Shown: positions 1 to 8,734, counted from the stretch's first letter. The stretch is DNA of 64,000 bases from Aliiglaciecola sp. 3_MG-2023 (GCF_030548205.1 NZ_JAUORV010000002.1:329554-393553), one strand, 5' to 3'. Made by a program: numbers and translations. The notes: generated by a model from the letters alone, not told the origin.

Positions 1-216
1 TTGGTTCCATTGGGCGTTCTGAAAGTTTTGTAACTGCTTTATTGAAAGGGAGTTTGTGGTGTCTTCGAGGTAAAGAGTACCTCTGTTTATCTCTAATAAA
101 TAATCGCTGGCCGAGCCAAGCTTTGCAATCGCAAATATACTGATTAAGCCCAGTAGAATAACCAATCCAACATACCAAGTTTTGTGCGTCCTCACTTGGT
201 TCTTAATCGTTTTCAA
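1..216 (-). CDS. N-terminus of a membrane signalling protein (7TMR-DISM-like), cut by window edge
   Basis: The minus strand stays open from about 216 to the window edge. Two starts are possible. A TTG at 216-214 inside the end of tatD gives a basic N-terminus, and a GTG at 195-193 is 7 codons later. The peptide has one hydrophobic anchor of about 20 residues (GLVILLGLISIFAIAKLG), then a sequence of the form YLLEINRGTLYLEDTTNSLS. That sequence resembles the start of the extracellular 7TMR-DISM sensing domains found on many histidine kinases and diguanylate cyclases. It overlaps or abuts tatD on the same strand, so it is probably cotranscribed. Only about 70 residues are visible, so the output domain is unknown. 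Confidence 0.55.
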   Translation of the reverse strand, partial: MKTIKNQVRTHKTWYVGLVILLGLISIFAIAKLGSASDYLLEINRGTLYLEDTTNSLSIKQLQNFQNAQWNQ

Positions 217-1000
217 AATTTGCGCCTATTGCAAATAAATCCATAGTATTTTGCCAACAGCTTTGCTGCAAGTCCTGAAGTTCCTGATTGCGTAAATTCG
301 CAATAAATTCGGCAATATGCGGGATATTTGCAGGTTGATTATTACGTGATTTTGCTTTTAACGTTTTTGGAAATAAATAGGGTGAATCAGTTTCAAGTAA
401 CATTCTATCTGACGGTAACCTTAACACCGCTTCTCTTAACGATTCTCCGCGCTTGGGATCGCACACCCAACCTGTTATGCCAATATAAAACCCTAATTCT
501 AAATAGGCTTCCATTTGTTCAATGCTTCCCGTAAAACAATGCACCACGCCGCCGACTAATCTAGATGAATAAGTTTTTAACAAGCGAAGTTGTTCAGTAA
601 AAGCATCGCGTTCATGCAAATAGACTGGCAGTTGTAACTCACAAGCTAACTCTAGTTGCTGTTCAAAAATGCGTAATTGTGTTGCCGGGGGAGAGAAATT
701 ACGATTGAAATCCAATCCACATTCACCGATTGCAACAATCTTGTTGTTTGACGCCAATTGGCTTAACTGCTGTATATAGTCAGACGGAGCATCTTTTGCG
801 TTGTGGGGGTGTATTCCCGCGGTGGAAAACAGAGTTTTCGGGAATTGTTGAGCGATGGAGTGAGCCTCTATGCTTTGCTGAACATCTGTTCCAATTAAGA
901 TGATTCCCGTTACGTCTTTACTAACGGCGTGCTCAATAACGTCTGGCAATGACAAACGCTTGTCAGGTAAATTGATACCAATGTCAAACCAATGTGGCAA
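203..1000 (-). CDS. tatD: TatD family metal-dependent deoxyribonuclease
   Basis: This 265-residue protein has the TatD amidohydrolase-fold motifs in order: FDIGINL near the N-terminus, GIHPHN, GECGLDFNRNF, HCFTG, GITGWVCD and the C-terminal LLETDSPYL. It aligns closely with E. coli TatD over its whole length, so it is TatD itself rather than the YcfH or YjjV paralogue. The family has Mg-dependent 3'-5' exonuclease activity on DNA and is cytoplasmic; despite the name it is not needed for Tat export. The start is a TTG at 1000, chosen because AAGG lies about 9 bases upstream and no ATG fits the conserved N-terminus. It is the last complete gene of the tat cluster, 211 bases beyond the preceding gene. 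Confidence 0.95.
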   Translation of the reverse strand: MPHWFDIGINLPDKRLSLPDVIEHAVSKDVTGIILIGTDVQQSIEAHSIAQQFPKTLFSTAGIHPHNAKDAPSDYIQQLSQLASNNKIVAIGECGLDFNRNFSPPATQLRIFEQQLELACELQLPVYLHERDAFTEQLRLLKTYSSRLVGGVVHCFTGSIEQMEAYLELGFYIGITGWVCDPKRGESLREAVLRLPSDRMLLETDSPYLFPKTLKAKSRNNQPANIPHIAEFIANLRNQELQDLQQSCWQNTMDLFAIGANFEND

Positions 1001-1165
1001 ACTACTAATCCTTAGTCAGTATAAAATTACCAATAGATTTACTGGAATTTTAGACAGCTTATCAATAGCACCTTTGTTAAAACAATTGCTCAATCCAGTA
1101 ATCTTGGGTTAGATCCAAGTGAACAAATTTATAAAGGTAAGTTTAAATATTTGTAGTGGTGAAAC

Positions 1166-1200
1166 CCAAGGTGACTTCCTTTATCCAATAGCCACCTTGG
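1166..1200 (-). terminator. Possible hairpin terminator after the tat operon
   Basis: An 8-bp perfect stem (CCAAGGTG / CACCTTGG) with a 19-base loop lies just past the stop of the tat-linked gene on the minus strand. Only a short T tract follows, so it may be weak and may allow read-through into tatD. Confidence 0.4.
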
Positions 1201-1211
1201 TTATCCTAATA

Positions 1212-1739
1212 TTAGTTAATCCGTTTTACTCTAATTCGGCGATTTTGACTGTCTTTTCCTAGATGGTAAGAGCCCAAAGCTCCTCGTTCAATGTAGATAA
1301 CTTCATTGGCCTTCACTTTAAAGTTAGTAGCTTCTTGTTCTCGCCAAAGATGTCCATTATCCAATTTGAAGATAGCGCGCTTCTTCCCATCTTTGGTGAC
1401 ACTCACTACAGTCGCATAAATTTTGTCATCAGTGTTTTCCGGCAGTTTAGCCTGTCTACCAAATTCAGCATTGCGTTGTGTCTGATTAACATTGTCAGAA
1501 TTAACGTTTTGCTGTGTTGGCGGCTTGTTAGCAGGTAAAGGAGCGGGTACCTGCATCAAATCCTGTACGCCACCGTAACTATTCAATTGATTAACGATTT
1601 TGTCATAACATACGAGACGTTTTAGACTATTTTGCACCTGCCCACAGTTTTTAAGTGCATCACCAATGGTTTCAGCCTGAACAGATACACTGGTTGCATA
1701 AACACTGATTGATAGTAATAAGGTGATTAATTTGTTCAT
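1212..1739 (-). CDS. Tat-operon-linked periplasmic protein of unknown function
   Basis: This 175-residue protein starts with a clear Sec signal peptide (MNKLITLLLSISVYATSVSVQA, cleavage about residue 22). Next comes a short segment with two cysteines of the form NCGQVQNSLKRLVCYDKIV, a pattern seen in many small secreted proteins of gammaproteobacteria (Cys, about 10 residues, RL-x-CYD). A Gln/Asn/Pro-rich linker leads to a C-terminal domain of about 75 residues with alternating hydrophobic residues (ATVVSVTKDGKKRAIFKLDNGHLWRE), which suggests a small beta-rich fold. The ATG overlaps the tatC stop by 4 bases, so translation is probably coupled to tatC. I do not recognise a named function; the position in the operon does not by itself imply a role in Tat transport. 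Confidence 0.8.
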   Translation of the reverse strand: MNKLITLLLSISVYATSVSVQAETIGDALKNCGQVQNSLKRLVCYDKIVNQLNSYGGVQDLMQVPAPLPANKPPTQQNVNSDNVNQTQRNAEFGRQAKLPENTDDKIYATVVSVTKDGKKRAIFKLDNGHLWREQEATNFKVKANEVIYIERGALGSYHLGKDSQNRRIRVKRIN

Positions 1740-2506
1740 GATACTTCCTGGTTATTTTTTTCTTCTTCTTTTTCATCTTCGTCTTCATCATCTGCTTTGG
1801 GTGAGTACAAAGCACCAATCATGATGCCAATTTCAAACAGTATCCACATGGGAACCGCTAATAATGATTGAGATATAATATCTGGCGGAGTCAATAACAT
1901 CCCCACCACAAATACACCCACAATGACGTAAGGCCGCTTTGCTCTCAAAGAAGCAGCGTCAGTAATGCCAACCCAACACATTAAAATAACAGCGATGGGG
2001 ATTTCAAATGCGAGACCAAAGGCAAAAAACAGTTTTAATACAAAGGTAAGATAACTACTAATATCAGTTGTAAAGGCAACACCGCTAATTTCGATACCTG
2101 CAAAAAAGGCAAAAATAACGGGGAAGACCACAAAATAAGCAAACGCAATTCCTGCATAAAAAAGTAGCGTACTGGAAAGCAGTAGAGGTGCAATTAACTT
2201 TTTTTCATTGCGATATAAACCTGGCGCGATAAACCCCCAAACCTGATAAAGCACAAAGGGTATTGCAAGAAAGAAAGACAGCACTAAGGTTAATTTGAAG
2301 GGTGCAAAAAAAGGTGCGCCAACGTCGGTAGCGATCATTTGAGAATTATTAGGCATAGCGTTTAACAACGGGGTAGCCAGCAAATGATACAAATCTTGAG
2401 CGAAAAAAGCCAAAGGCACAAATATCACCAATATACTTAAAACCGCTTTTAACAAGCGACTGCGCAACTCAATTAAATGAGATATAAAACTATTTGGATC
2501 AGACAT
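1736..2506 (-). CDS. tatC: Sec-independent protein translocase subunit TatC
   Basis: This 256-residue polytopic inner-membrane protein has the TatC start (SFISHLIELRSRLLKAV) and about six hydrophobic segments. The periplasmic stretch has the family's FAPFKLT and ALPF-like pattern (SFFLAIPFVLYQVWGFIAPGLY), and the protein ends FVVGMLLTPPDIISQ. TatC binds the twin-arginine signal of folded cargo and forms the receptor complex with TatB. The C-terminal tail is unusually acidic (DDEDEDEKEEEKN). The start lies one base past the tatB stop and the stop overlaps the next gene, as expected in a tightly packed tat operon. Confidence 0.98.
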   Translation of the reverse strand: MSDPNSFISHLIELRSRLLKAVLSILVIFVPLAFFAQDLYHLLATPLLNAMPNNSQMIATDVGAPFFAPFKLTLVLSFFLAIPFVLYQVWGFIAPGLYRNEKKLIAPLLLSSTLLFYAGIAFAYFVVFPVIFAFFAGIEISGVAFTTDISSYLTFVLKLFFAFGLAFEIPIAVILMCWVGITDAASLRAKRPYVIVGVFVVGMLLTPPDIISQSLLAVPMWILFEIGIMIGALYSPKADDEDEDEKEEEKNNQEVS

Positions 2507-2812
2507 TTAAGATTTATCTTTATCATAAGGCTTGTTGACAGATTCTGCAGATGCTTTTAACTCATCAACGGTTTTTTGCAGATCAGGAGATAGATTTTCT
2601 AGACCTTGCCGTTCTGCTTTTTTGAGGTTTTCATGTAACTCGTGGACGCGTAATTGCTCTTCCACTTCCTGTTTAAACCCCGAAGCCATTGAACGCACAC
2701 TGCGAAATGTTTTAGCCACGCTCCGCATTGCGCCTGGCAATCTTTCAGGACCAAGCACTAACAGAGCGAGAATACCCACAACTAGTATTTCTAAGAATCC
2801 AATATCAAACAT
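2507..2812 (-). CDS. tatB: Sec-independent protein translocase subunit TatB
   Basis: This 101-residue protein begins MFDIGFLEILVVGILALLVLGPERLP. It has a single N-terminal membrane helix with a Glu near residue 8 and the GPERLP hinge diagnostic of TatB. An amphipathic helix follows (MRSVAKTFRSVRSMASGFKQEVEEQL), then a charged tail. TatB works with TatC in recognising twin-arginine substrates. It is shorter than E. coli TatB because of a shorter tail. It lies between tatA and tatC on the minus strand. Confidence 0.98.
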   Translation of the reverse strand: MFDIGFLEILVVGILALLVLGPERLPGAMRSVAKTFRSVRSMASGFKQEVEEQLRVHELHENLKKAERQGLENLSPDLQKTVDELKASAESVNKPYDKDKS

Positions 2813-2832
2813 AAGTTAGTTTTTCTTTTCAA

Positions 2833-3084
2833 CTATTCCGTTTTCTGATGTTGCTTTTCAGCTTCACTTTGCTGCTGCACATTTTGTTCTTTGGACTCAA
2901 TTTTTTCGTCAGATTTTTTTGCCGATTCTTCTTCGAAGTCTGCATCTTTATCCGATACGGCTTTCTTAAAACCTTTCACTGCGGAGCCTAAATCGCCGCC
3001 TAAGGAACGTAACTTTTTGGTACCAAATAAAAGTAAAACGATAACCAAAACAATCAACAATTGCGCCCAACCAATATTACCCAT
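2833..3084 (-). CDS. tatA: Sec-independent protein translocase subunit TatA
   Basis: This 83-residue protein begins [26 protein letters not shown]. This is one short membrane helix with the FGTKKLR hinge of TatA, followed by an amphipathic helix ([18 protein letters not shown]) and a highly charged Gln/Glu/Lys tail. TatA oligomerises to form the transport pathway for folded proteins. It is the first gene of the minus-strand tat operon, and the 118-base gap to the divergent gene at 3203 must hold the operon promoter. Confidence 0.98.
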   Translation of the reverse strand: MGNIGWAQLLIVLVIVLLLFGTKKLRSLGGDLGSAVKGFKKAVSDKDADFEEESAKKSDEKIESKEQNVQQQSEAEKQHQKTE

Positions 3085-3202
3085 TTGAAAACTCCTATAA
3101 ATTTAGTAAGGCTATTATACGTAGCTAATTTGAAACGTCACTGGATTTGATACATAGAAAAAAAAAGAGCATGATTTATAGACCCCATTTGGAGCAGTAA
3201 GT

Positions 3203-4120
3203 TTGCCTAATTATAGAATTATTGCATTATTTTTTCTAAGCTTGCATTTTAGCAAAGCCATATCAGCCCAAGAAGAACAAGCTGTGTGGCTAGATTCAAT
3301 GCACAAAAATATTTCTGAATCAGTTTTGGATACTGCCCAATGGTTTGACAACTTTTTTGCCAATGAAAACCTGCAAGAAGACCAAAAAGCGCTTGGGGAA
3401 GTCCGTCTTAGGCTTGGAATTGAACCCCGTTCAAGAAATTTAGAAGAATTTGAAGCCCGATTAAAGGTGAGAGTTAAGCTTCCTAACCTAAAAAATCGTG
3501 TCGATCTGATCCTGACTGATTTTGATGAAGACCAAGACGACAAAATAGCTAGCAGTGGAGGCAGTCGAAGTGATCGGGAAGATAGTATTAACTTAGCTTT
3601 ACGCTATAAAGTTTCACCGGATAGCGGTTTGTCCCATAGAATTGGCTTTGGTCGCAGGTTTCAGTATTACGCAAAATCAAGATACCGAGATGCATTAAGC
3701 CTAAGTAATTCTTTGGAGATGCGCTACGACGCTTCCATTTTCTATTATAATCGAGACAAATTCGGTACTTCCCTCAGTCTTACGTTCGACTATGACTATA
3801 CCAATAGTCTGTTACTTAGATACCACAACCGCTTTGAATATAGAGATAAAAGCAACGACTGGTTGTGGCAACATAGTTGGCAAGGGTTTAAACAAATTAA
3901 TGATAAAAGTGCTGTCATTTATGGTTATTACATCGAAGGGGTCACTCGCCCTAGCTACCGTCTTGAAGAGCATTTAGTCAGTGTTAAATTGCGCGAACAG
4001 ACGAAGAGAAATTGGTTATTTTACGAAGTTGAACCTTTTATCTTATGGCACCGTGACGAACATTTTTCAGCTTCCTATGGTTTAGCTTTACGTATAGAAG
4101 GTTATTTTGGCGAGCGATGA
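3203..4120 (+). CDS. Exported, probably outer-membrane beta-rich protein of unknown function
   Basis: This 305-residue protein starts at a TTG (3203) preceded by GGAG about 8 bases upstream. It has a signal peptide ending at about residue 22 (...KAISA/QEEQ). The mature part begins with a helical segment containing Trp/Phe (LDTAQWFDNFFANEN). It then has many short alternating, aromatic-rich stretches (LRLGIEPRSR, HRIGFGRRFQYYAK, SLSLTFDYDYTNSLLLRYHNRFEYR), typical of antiparallel beta-barrel strands, and ends in strand-like sequence. There is no lipobox. It is divergent from tatA and is followed by an unrelated gene, so it is probably monocistronic. I do not recognise the family. Confidence 0.75.
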   Translation: MPNYRIIALFFLSLHFSKAISAQEEQAVWLDSMHKNISESVLDTAQWFDNFFANENLQEDQKALGEVRLRLGIEPRSRNLEEFEARLKVRVKLPNLKNRVDLILTDFDEDQDDKIASSGGSRSDREDSINLALRYKVSPDSGLSHRIGFGRRFQYYAKSRYRDALSLSNSLEMRYDASIFYYNRDKFGTSLSLTFDYDYTNSLLLRYHNRFEYRDKSNDWLWQHSWQGFKQINDKSAVIYGYYIEGVTRPSYRLEEHLVSVKLREQTKRNWLFYEVEPFILWHRDEHFSASYGLALRIEGYFGER

Positions 4121-4214
4121 ATGCCATTTCCATAGCATCGTCCATTATTTATACTATCCTAATGTATCAAAACTGACTATTGGACTTTTTGCATCATCTT
4201 AGAAGGGGGAATAC

Positions 4215-5177
4215 ATGGGACTGCTGGTAGATGGCAAGTGGGTTGATCAATGGTACGATACCAAATCCAGTGGCGGCAAGTTTGAAAGACAAGCGTCACA
4301 ATTCAGAGAACAAATATCCAGTCAACCAGACGCGAAATTTAAGCCTGAATCAGGTCGTTATCATCTTTACGTGGCACTTGCCTGCCCTTGGGCACATAGA
4401 GCCCTCATTTTCAGAAAGTTAAAAGGGTTAGAACCTCACATAGAGGTTTCAGTAGTTGCTCCGGACATGTTAGAAAATGGTTGGGAGTTTTCCGAATTTC
4501 CCGACGCAACTGGAGATAAACTATTCGCTTTCGATTATATGCATCAGGTATACACTAAGGCACACAAAGATATTACCACTCGCGTGACAATTCCTGTGCT
4601 GTGGGATAAGAAAACCGATTCAATAGTGAACAATGAATCTGCAGAAATAATTCGAATTTTCAATTCTCAGTTTAATTCAATTACCAACAACCACACTGAT
4701 TATTATCCTCAGCCTTTGCGAGCCCAGATAGATGAAATAAATGAACGTATTTACAACACGGTTAATAACGGTGTGTATAAAGCAGGTTTTGCGACTAATC
4801 AAATGGCTTACGAAGATGCGGTAATTCCATTATTTGAAACCCTTGACTGGCTGGATGAAAGACTAGGGAAACAACGCTATTTGGTTGGTCAACAAATGAC
4901 TGAAGCTGATTGGCGGTTATTTACCACCTTAATAAGATTCGATGCTGTTTATGTGGGACATTTTAAATGCAATATCCGCCGCATAGCAGACTATCCGAAT
5001 TTATCAGGCTATTTGCGAGAACTATATCAATACCCCAAAGTAGCCGAAACTGTCAATTTTGTGCACATCAAGCGACACTACTATTTCAGCCATACCCAAT
5101 ACAACCCCACTCAGGTAATCCCAGCTGGGCCGATAATGGATTTATGGGAACCCCATAATCGTGATGCATTATCATAA
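4215..5177 (+). CDS. yqjG: Glutathionyl-hydroquinone reductase (YqjG/ECM4 family)
   Basis: This 320-residue cytosolic protein of the omega/xi glutathione transferase class has the family signature LACPWAHRALI at about residues 55-65; its Cys is the nucleophile of glutathionyl-hydroquinone reductases. It also has the expected N-terminal extension (GKW...FERQASQFR), the VPVLWD-type cis-Pro (ITRVTIPVLWDK) and the C-terminal helical domain (YLVGQQMTEADWRLFTTLIRFD). The family uses GSH to strip glutathione from quinone conjugates. The start is an ATG with an AGAAGGGGG ribosome site. Its neighbour on the opposite strand is an alkenal/acrylyl reductase, which fits a small electrophile-handling neighbourhood. 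Confidence 0.93.
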   Translation: MGLLVDGKWVDQWYDTKSSGGKFERQASQFREQISSQPDAKFKPESGRYHLYVALACPWAHRALIFRKLKGLEPHIEVSVVAPDMLENGWEFSEFPDATGDKLFAFDYMHQVYTKAHKDITTRVTIPVLWDKKTDSIVNNESAEIIRIFNSQFNSITNNHTDYYPQPLRAQIDEINERIYNTVNNGVYKAGFATNQMAYEDAVIPLFETLDWLDERLGKQRYLVGQQMTEADWRLFTTLIRFDAVYVGHFKCNIRRIADYPNLSGYLRELYQYPKVAETVNFVHIKRHYYFSHTQYNPTQVIPAGPIMDLWEPHNRDALS

Positions 5178-5271
5178 ACCACTTTCATGACAAACAAAGT
5201 ACCCGTTATATTAACGCCTACTTTGCTTGCCACTAAAAAGCCACTATCAACCTGACAGTAGGATAAAGATA

Positions 5272-5295
5272 AGCGCTGGGTTAAACCTCAGCGCT
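5272..5295. terminator. Possible shared hairpin between convergent genes
   Basis: A 7-bp perfect stem AGCGCTG / CAGCGCT with a 10-base loop sits just past the stop of the minus-strand reductase, in the gap to the convergent gene ending at 5177. Neither side has a long T run, so its strength is uncertain. Confidence 0.4.
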
Positions 5296-5300
5296 AACAA

Positions 5301-6278
5301 CTATAAAGTGACGACAACCCGTCCTCGAACATTGCCCTTGAGCAGTTCCTCAGCGGTGCTAACCACTTCGTTCAGAGTAATATTATTCGCAATATCGTCA
5401 AATGAGGTTGGATCCAGCAACTCTCCTAAACGTTGCCAAGCTTCAATGCGATCTTCCAAAGGACGCATTACACTATCAATTCCAGCAAGGGTAATACCAC
5501 GCAGAATAAAAGGCGCTACTGATGCAGGGAAATCCATACCTTGAGCTAAGCCACAGGCTGCCACTGTACCGCCATATTTAAGACCCGCACAGATATTTGC
5601 CAGAGTATGACTTCCAACCGAATCAACGGCCCCCGCCCATTGCTCTTTGCCTAGAGGTCGGCCCGCCTCAGATAGTGTTGCGCGGTCAATGATCTCGCTA
5701 GCACCCAGTTTTTCCAAATATTCAGCTTGTTCAGGACGACCCGTTGAGGCGACAACCTGATAACCTAACTTAGCTAAAAGACTTATGGCAAAACTCCCTA
5801 CTCCACCATTGGCACCTGTTACTAGTACTGGACCTTTATCTGGTGTTACACCATTTTTTTCAAGGGCAATCACACACAACATCGCCGTATAACCAGCAGT
5901 ACCAATAGCCATTGCCTGACTTGCAGTAAAAGCATCAGGCAAGGGTATTAGCCATTCACTTTTTAGACGGGCTTTTTGCGCCAATCCACCACAGTGCACT
6001 TCACCTACCCCAAAACCATTAAGTAGTACTTTGTCACCTACTTTGAACTTGTCAGTGTCCGAATGCTCAACAACACCCGCCAAATCAATTCCTGGCACCA
6101 TGGGAAACTTTCTAACAACGGGACTTTTACCAGTGATCGCCAAGCCATCTTTGTAATTCAATGTACTGTGGGTCACCTTAACCGTCACATCGCCTTCTGG
6201 CAGAATACTGTCATCCAATTCTTTTAATTCAACCTGATAGCCGTTGTCGTCTTTGTTAATTAATATACCTTGAAACAT
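5301..6278 (-). CDS. acuI: NADPH-dependent acrylyl-CoA reductase/quinone reductase (AcuI/YhdH family MDR)
   Basis: This 325-residue medium-chain dehydrogenase/reductase lacks the Zn ligands of alcohol dehydrogenases. YhdH/AcuI features include STLNYKDGLAITGKSPVVRKFPMVPGIDLAG, the nucleotide-binding GANGGVGSFAISLLAKLGYQVVASTG, and VDSVGSHTLANICAGLKYGGTVAACGLAQG. AcuI reduces the toxic DMSP breakdown product acryloyl-CoA to propionyl-CoA. YhdH homologues are widespread in bacteria that do not use DMSP, so a DMSP role is only an inference. An operator-like inverted repeat lies 13 bases upstream of the ATG, and the upstream gene encodes a TetR regulator, so local repression is likely. Confidence 0.9.
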   Translation of the reverse strand: MFQGILINKDDNGYQVELKELDDSILPEGDVTVKVTHSTLNYKDGLAITGKSPVVRKFPMVPGIDLAGVVEHSDTDKFKVGDKVLLNGFGVGEVHCGGLAQKARLKSEWLIPLPDAFTASQAMAIGTAGYTAMLCVIALEKNGVTPDKGPVLVTGANGGVGSFAISLLAKLGYQVVASTGRPEQAEYLEKLGASEIIDRATLSEAGRPLGKEQWAGAVDSVGSHTLANICAGLKYGGTVAACGLAQGMDFPASVAPFILRGITLAGIDSVMRPLEDRIEAWQRLGELLDPTSFDDIANNITLNEVVSTAEELLKGNVRGRVVVTL

Positions 6279-6290
6279 ATTTCCTCCGAA

Positions 6291-6309
6291 TATAGACCAG
6301 TCGTCTATA
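6291..6309. promoter_or_regulatory. Operator-like inverted repeat in front of acuI
   Basis: A 19-bp inverted repeat has 7-bp perfect arms TATAGAC and GTCTATA around CAGTC. It lies between the acuI ribosome site and the end of the tetR gene. Its core (TAGAC-N5-GTCTA) is repeated at 6981-6995 in front of the regulator, so the neighbouring TetR protein probably binds both. It resembles the TAGACC-type sites of NemR-like regulators. Confidence 0.75.
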
Positions 6310-6334
6310 AATAGTTAAAATAAAAACCAAGTTA

Positions 6335-6970
6335 TTATCTTGGTAATCCGTCGATAAACTGTAATAAAAAATTATCAAGGGGCCGAGCGTCTTGAGACAA
6401 TCTAGCGCGACTCACGGCTCCTTCCCATCCTACCCAAAAAAATTCAGCTAAGCGCTGACAGTTGGCCTTTTTAGCAATTAAATTTTGCTGTTGCGCCTCA
6501 AGTAAGCAGGCTTCTATTCGCCCTTGCCAATCAATGAAGATATCGAGTAACAACTGTCGATAACTTTCAGGCAAAACATCCACTTCTTGGCCAAGATTAC
6601 CCACTAAACAACCACGCTTAAACTGATGTTTGCGCATGCCTGATTTAGCGTCTTCGACAAAATGGCAAATTCGTTGAATAGGGTCGAAATTTGTATTTAA
6701 CAGGTGGCTGTCTAATTTATTAGCAAAGTAACTTGCATAGTTTTCTATCACTGCACGGCCAAACGCTTCTTTACTGGCAAAGTAATGATAAAAAGAGCCT
6801 TTCGGGACCCCCACTTTTTTGAGTATTTTATCAATACCCGAAGCGAAGAACCCTTGCTCGGTCAAAAGCTCTAAACCACTGCGAATGAGTTCAGCTCGTG
6901 TATCCTGATTTTCACGGGCCACTTTTGGTGGTCTTCCCCGTCTTGGCGTTTGTAATTTTGAAATGCTCAT
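6335..6970 (-). CDS. TetR family transcriptional regulator of acuI
   Basis: This 211-residue protein has an N-terminal helix-turn-helix (about residues 20-65: TRAELIRSGLELLTEQGFFASGIDKILKKVGVPKGSFYHYFASKEAFG) preceded by a basic RRGRPPK arm. The C-terminal ligand domain has the GCLVGNLGQE segment seen in AcuR/NemR/LmrA-type repressors. I place the start at the ATG at 6970 rather than at a start 12 codons upstream, because the upstream codons coincide with the inverted repeat 6981-6995. It is in the same orientation as acuI, 56 bases upstream, and each gene has its own operator. It is probably inactivated by an electrophile or acyl compound, as AcuR and NemR are. Confidence 0.9.
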   Translation of the reverse strand: MSISKLQTPRRGRPPKVARENQDTRAELIRSGLELLTEQGFFASGIDKILKKVGVPKGSFYHYFASKEAFGRAVIENYASYFANKLDSHLLNTNFDPIQRICHFVEDAKSGMRKHQFKRGCLVGNLGQEVDVLPESYRQLLLDIFIDWQGRIEACLLEAQQQNLIAKKANCQRLAEFFWVGWEGAVSRARLSQDARPLDNFLLQFIDGLPR

Positions 6971-6980
6971 GGAAGTATAA

Positions 6981-6995
6981 TAGACCGATCGTCTA
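6981..6995. promoter_or_regulatory. Operator-like inverted repeat in front of the TetR gene
   Basis: TAGAC-CGATC-GTCTA lies immediately upstream of the ATG at 6970. Its arms are identical to the core of the site at 6291-6309, which indicates autoregulation. Confidence 0.75.
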
Positions 6996-7108
6996 GTAAA
7001 ATGCAAATTAAAGTTTAAAATAACGCGAAGGGATACAATAGATGGAAAGATTGATGTGCTCTAATTTGACAGATTTTAGGTATCGTTTTGCCGTCAGATG
7101 CGCAGAAA

Positions 7109-8734
7109 TTACTGTCTTAACCACGCATATAGCCATGCACCTAAACCACTTCCCGCAACCAGTATGCTGGGGATATAACTGGAAACATAAAGGGGAAATA
7201 TTCCTGCCAGAATCAGTAACGTAGAGCCAGTAAGAACGTAAAACAGGTTTTTCTGTGCCCGACGTTGCTGCAATTGCTGTTGCTCAAAATGTTTCTGTTG
7301 TAACGCGGGAAGCTGTTTAACTTGTTTCAAACTATCGTAGATTAAATCAGGGATCTCGGGCAGCTTTTCTGACCAGAAGGGCAAGTTCGCATTAATTTTT
7401 TTCAGCATCGCCGCTACACCGATCTGTTCTTTCATCCACTGTTCCAAAAATGGCTTAGCGGTTTGCCAAAGATCTAGCTGGGGATAAAGCAATCGCCCTA
7501 AACCTTCCACATACAGTAAGGTTTTTTGTAATAGTACCAATTGCGGCTGCACCACCATATTGAAACGTCTGGCAGTATTGAACAGTTGCAACAACACATT
7601 GCTAAAAGAAATCTCCGCCAATGGCTTCTGAAAAATGGGTTCACAAACGGTACGAATAGACACTTCAAAGGCTTCAATGTCTGTATCTGCAGGTACCCAA
7701 CCAGAATCCACATGTAATTCGGCGACTTTGCGATAATCGCGATTAAAAAAGGCAATAAAATTTTCGGCTAAATAGCGTTTATCATCTCTGTTCAGAGTCC
7801 CTACGATACCAAAATCAATGGCTATGTATTGGGGATTATCGGGATTCATTTTCGAAACAAAAATATTGCCAGGATGCATGTCGGCATGAAAGAAGCTATC
7901 ACGAAATACTTGGGTAAAGAAAACCTCTACGCCACGCTCGGCAAGCAATCTCATGTTGGTATTTTGCGCTTCTAGTGCTTGGATATTGGAAATGGGAATA
8001 CCATAAATACGCTCCATAACCATAACATTGGTAGAGCAATAGTCACTGTATATTTCTGGAATGTATAGTGACTCCGCGCCTTCAAAATTACGCTTTAATT
8101 GGATCCCATTCGCCGCTTCTCTGGCTAAATCTAACTCTTCGACAATGGTTTTTCGATACTCATCAACCACTTCCACTGGTCTCAGGCGTTTACCGTCAGG
8201 CAATAACTTTTGTACCGCAAATGCCAAGGAATGCATCAATTCAATATCAGCATGAATCGTTCCCGCAATATCCGGACGGATGACTTTTACGATAACTTCT
8301 TTTTGGTTACTTTTTAATACTGCACTGTGAACTTGTGCAATGGACGCTGAGGCCAATGGCGAAATTTCAAACTGGGAAAACAGCTCATTCAATTCAGATA
8401 TATTCAGTGAGCGCTTAATTATATCTACTGCCACATCACTATCGAAAGGTTCGACTTTATCTTGCAAAATGGCTAGTTCATCTGCGATCTCTGCAGGCAA
8501 TAAATCTCGACGGGTAGACAGCATCTGCCCAAATTTGATAAACACCGGTCCAAGGGTTTGCAGTGCTAAGCGAATTCGCACCCCTAGGGATTTATCAGGA
8601 TGTTGATTACGCAACCAAAATTGACACGCCCTCCCCAACTTTGCGTACCACGGCAGCCAATGATCGGGAATTAACTCGTCCAAACCATGTTGCAACATCA
8701 CTTTGTTAATTTTGTATAGGCGAAGGGTACGCAT
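7109..8734 (-). CDS. ubiB: Ubiquinone biosynthesis accessory ATPase/kinase-like protein UbiB
   Basis: This 541-residue atypical kinase-like protein of the ABC1/ADCK family has the signature [24 protein letters not shown] (the KxGQ motif that occludes the active site). It also has [12 protein letters not shown] (Ala-rich nucleotide loop), VIVKVIRP (Lys), [12 protein letters not shown] (catalytic loop) and IAIDFGIVG (DFG). Two C-terminal membrane helices ([22 protein letters not shown] and the last 20 residues) anchor it to the inner membrane. It supports coenzyme Q biosynthesis, probably by handling hydrophobic intermediates. It is the third gene of ubiE-ubiJ-ubiB, with a 4-base gap after ubiJ. 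Confidence 0.97.
   Translation of the reverse strand: MRTLRLYKINKVMLQHGLDELIPDHWLPWYAKLGRACQFWLRNQHPDKSLGVRIRLALQTLGPVFIKFGQMLSTRRDLLPAEIADELAILQDKVEPFDSDVAVDIIKRSLNISELNELFSQFEISPLASASIAQVHSAVLKSNQKEVIVKVIRPDIAGTIHADIELMHSLAFAVQKLLPDGKRLRPVEVVDEYRKTIVEELDLAREAANGIQLKRNFEGAESLYIPEIYSDYCSTNVMVMERIYGIPISNIQALEAQNTNMRLLAERGVEVFFTQVFRDSFFHADMHPGNIFVSKMNPDNPQYIAIDFGIVGTLNRDDKRYLAENFIAFFNRDYRKVAELHVDSGWVPADTDIEAFEVSIRTVCEPIFQKPLAEISFSNVLLQLFNTARRFNMVVQPQLVLLQKTLLYVEGLGRLLYPQLDLWQTAKPFLEQWMKEQIGVAAMLKKINANLPFWSEKLPEIPDLIYDSLKQVKQLPALQQKHFEQQQLQQRRAQKNLFYVLTGSTLLILAGIFPLYVSSYIPSILVAGSGLGAWLYAWLRQ

Noticed and set aside
6971..7006. Longer N-terminus of the TetR regulator
   Set aside because: These codons coincide with the operator-like repeat and are not part of the family's helix-turn-helix region.
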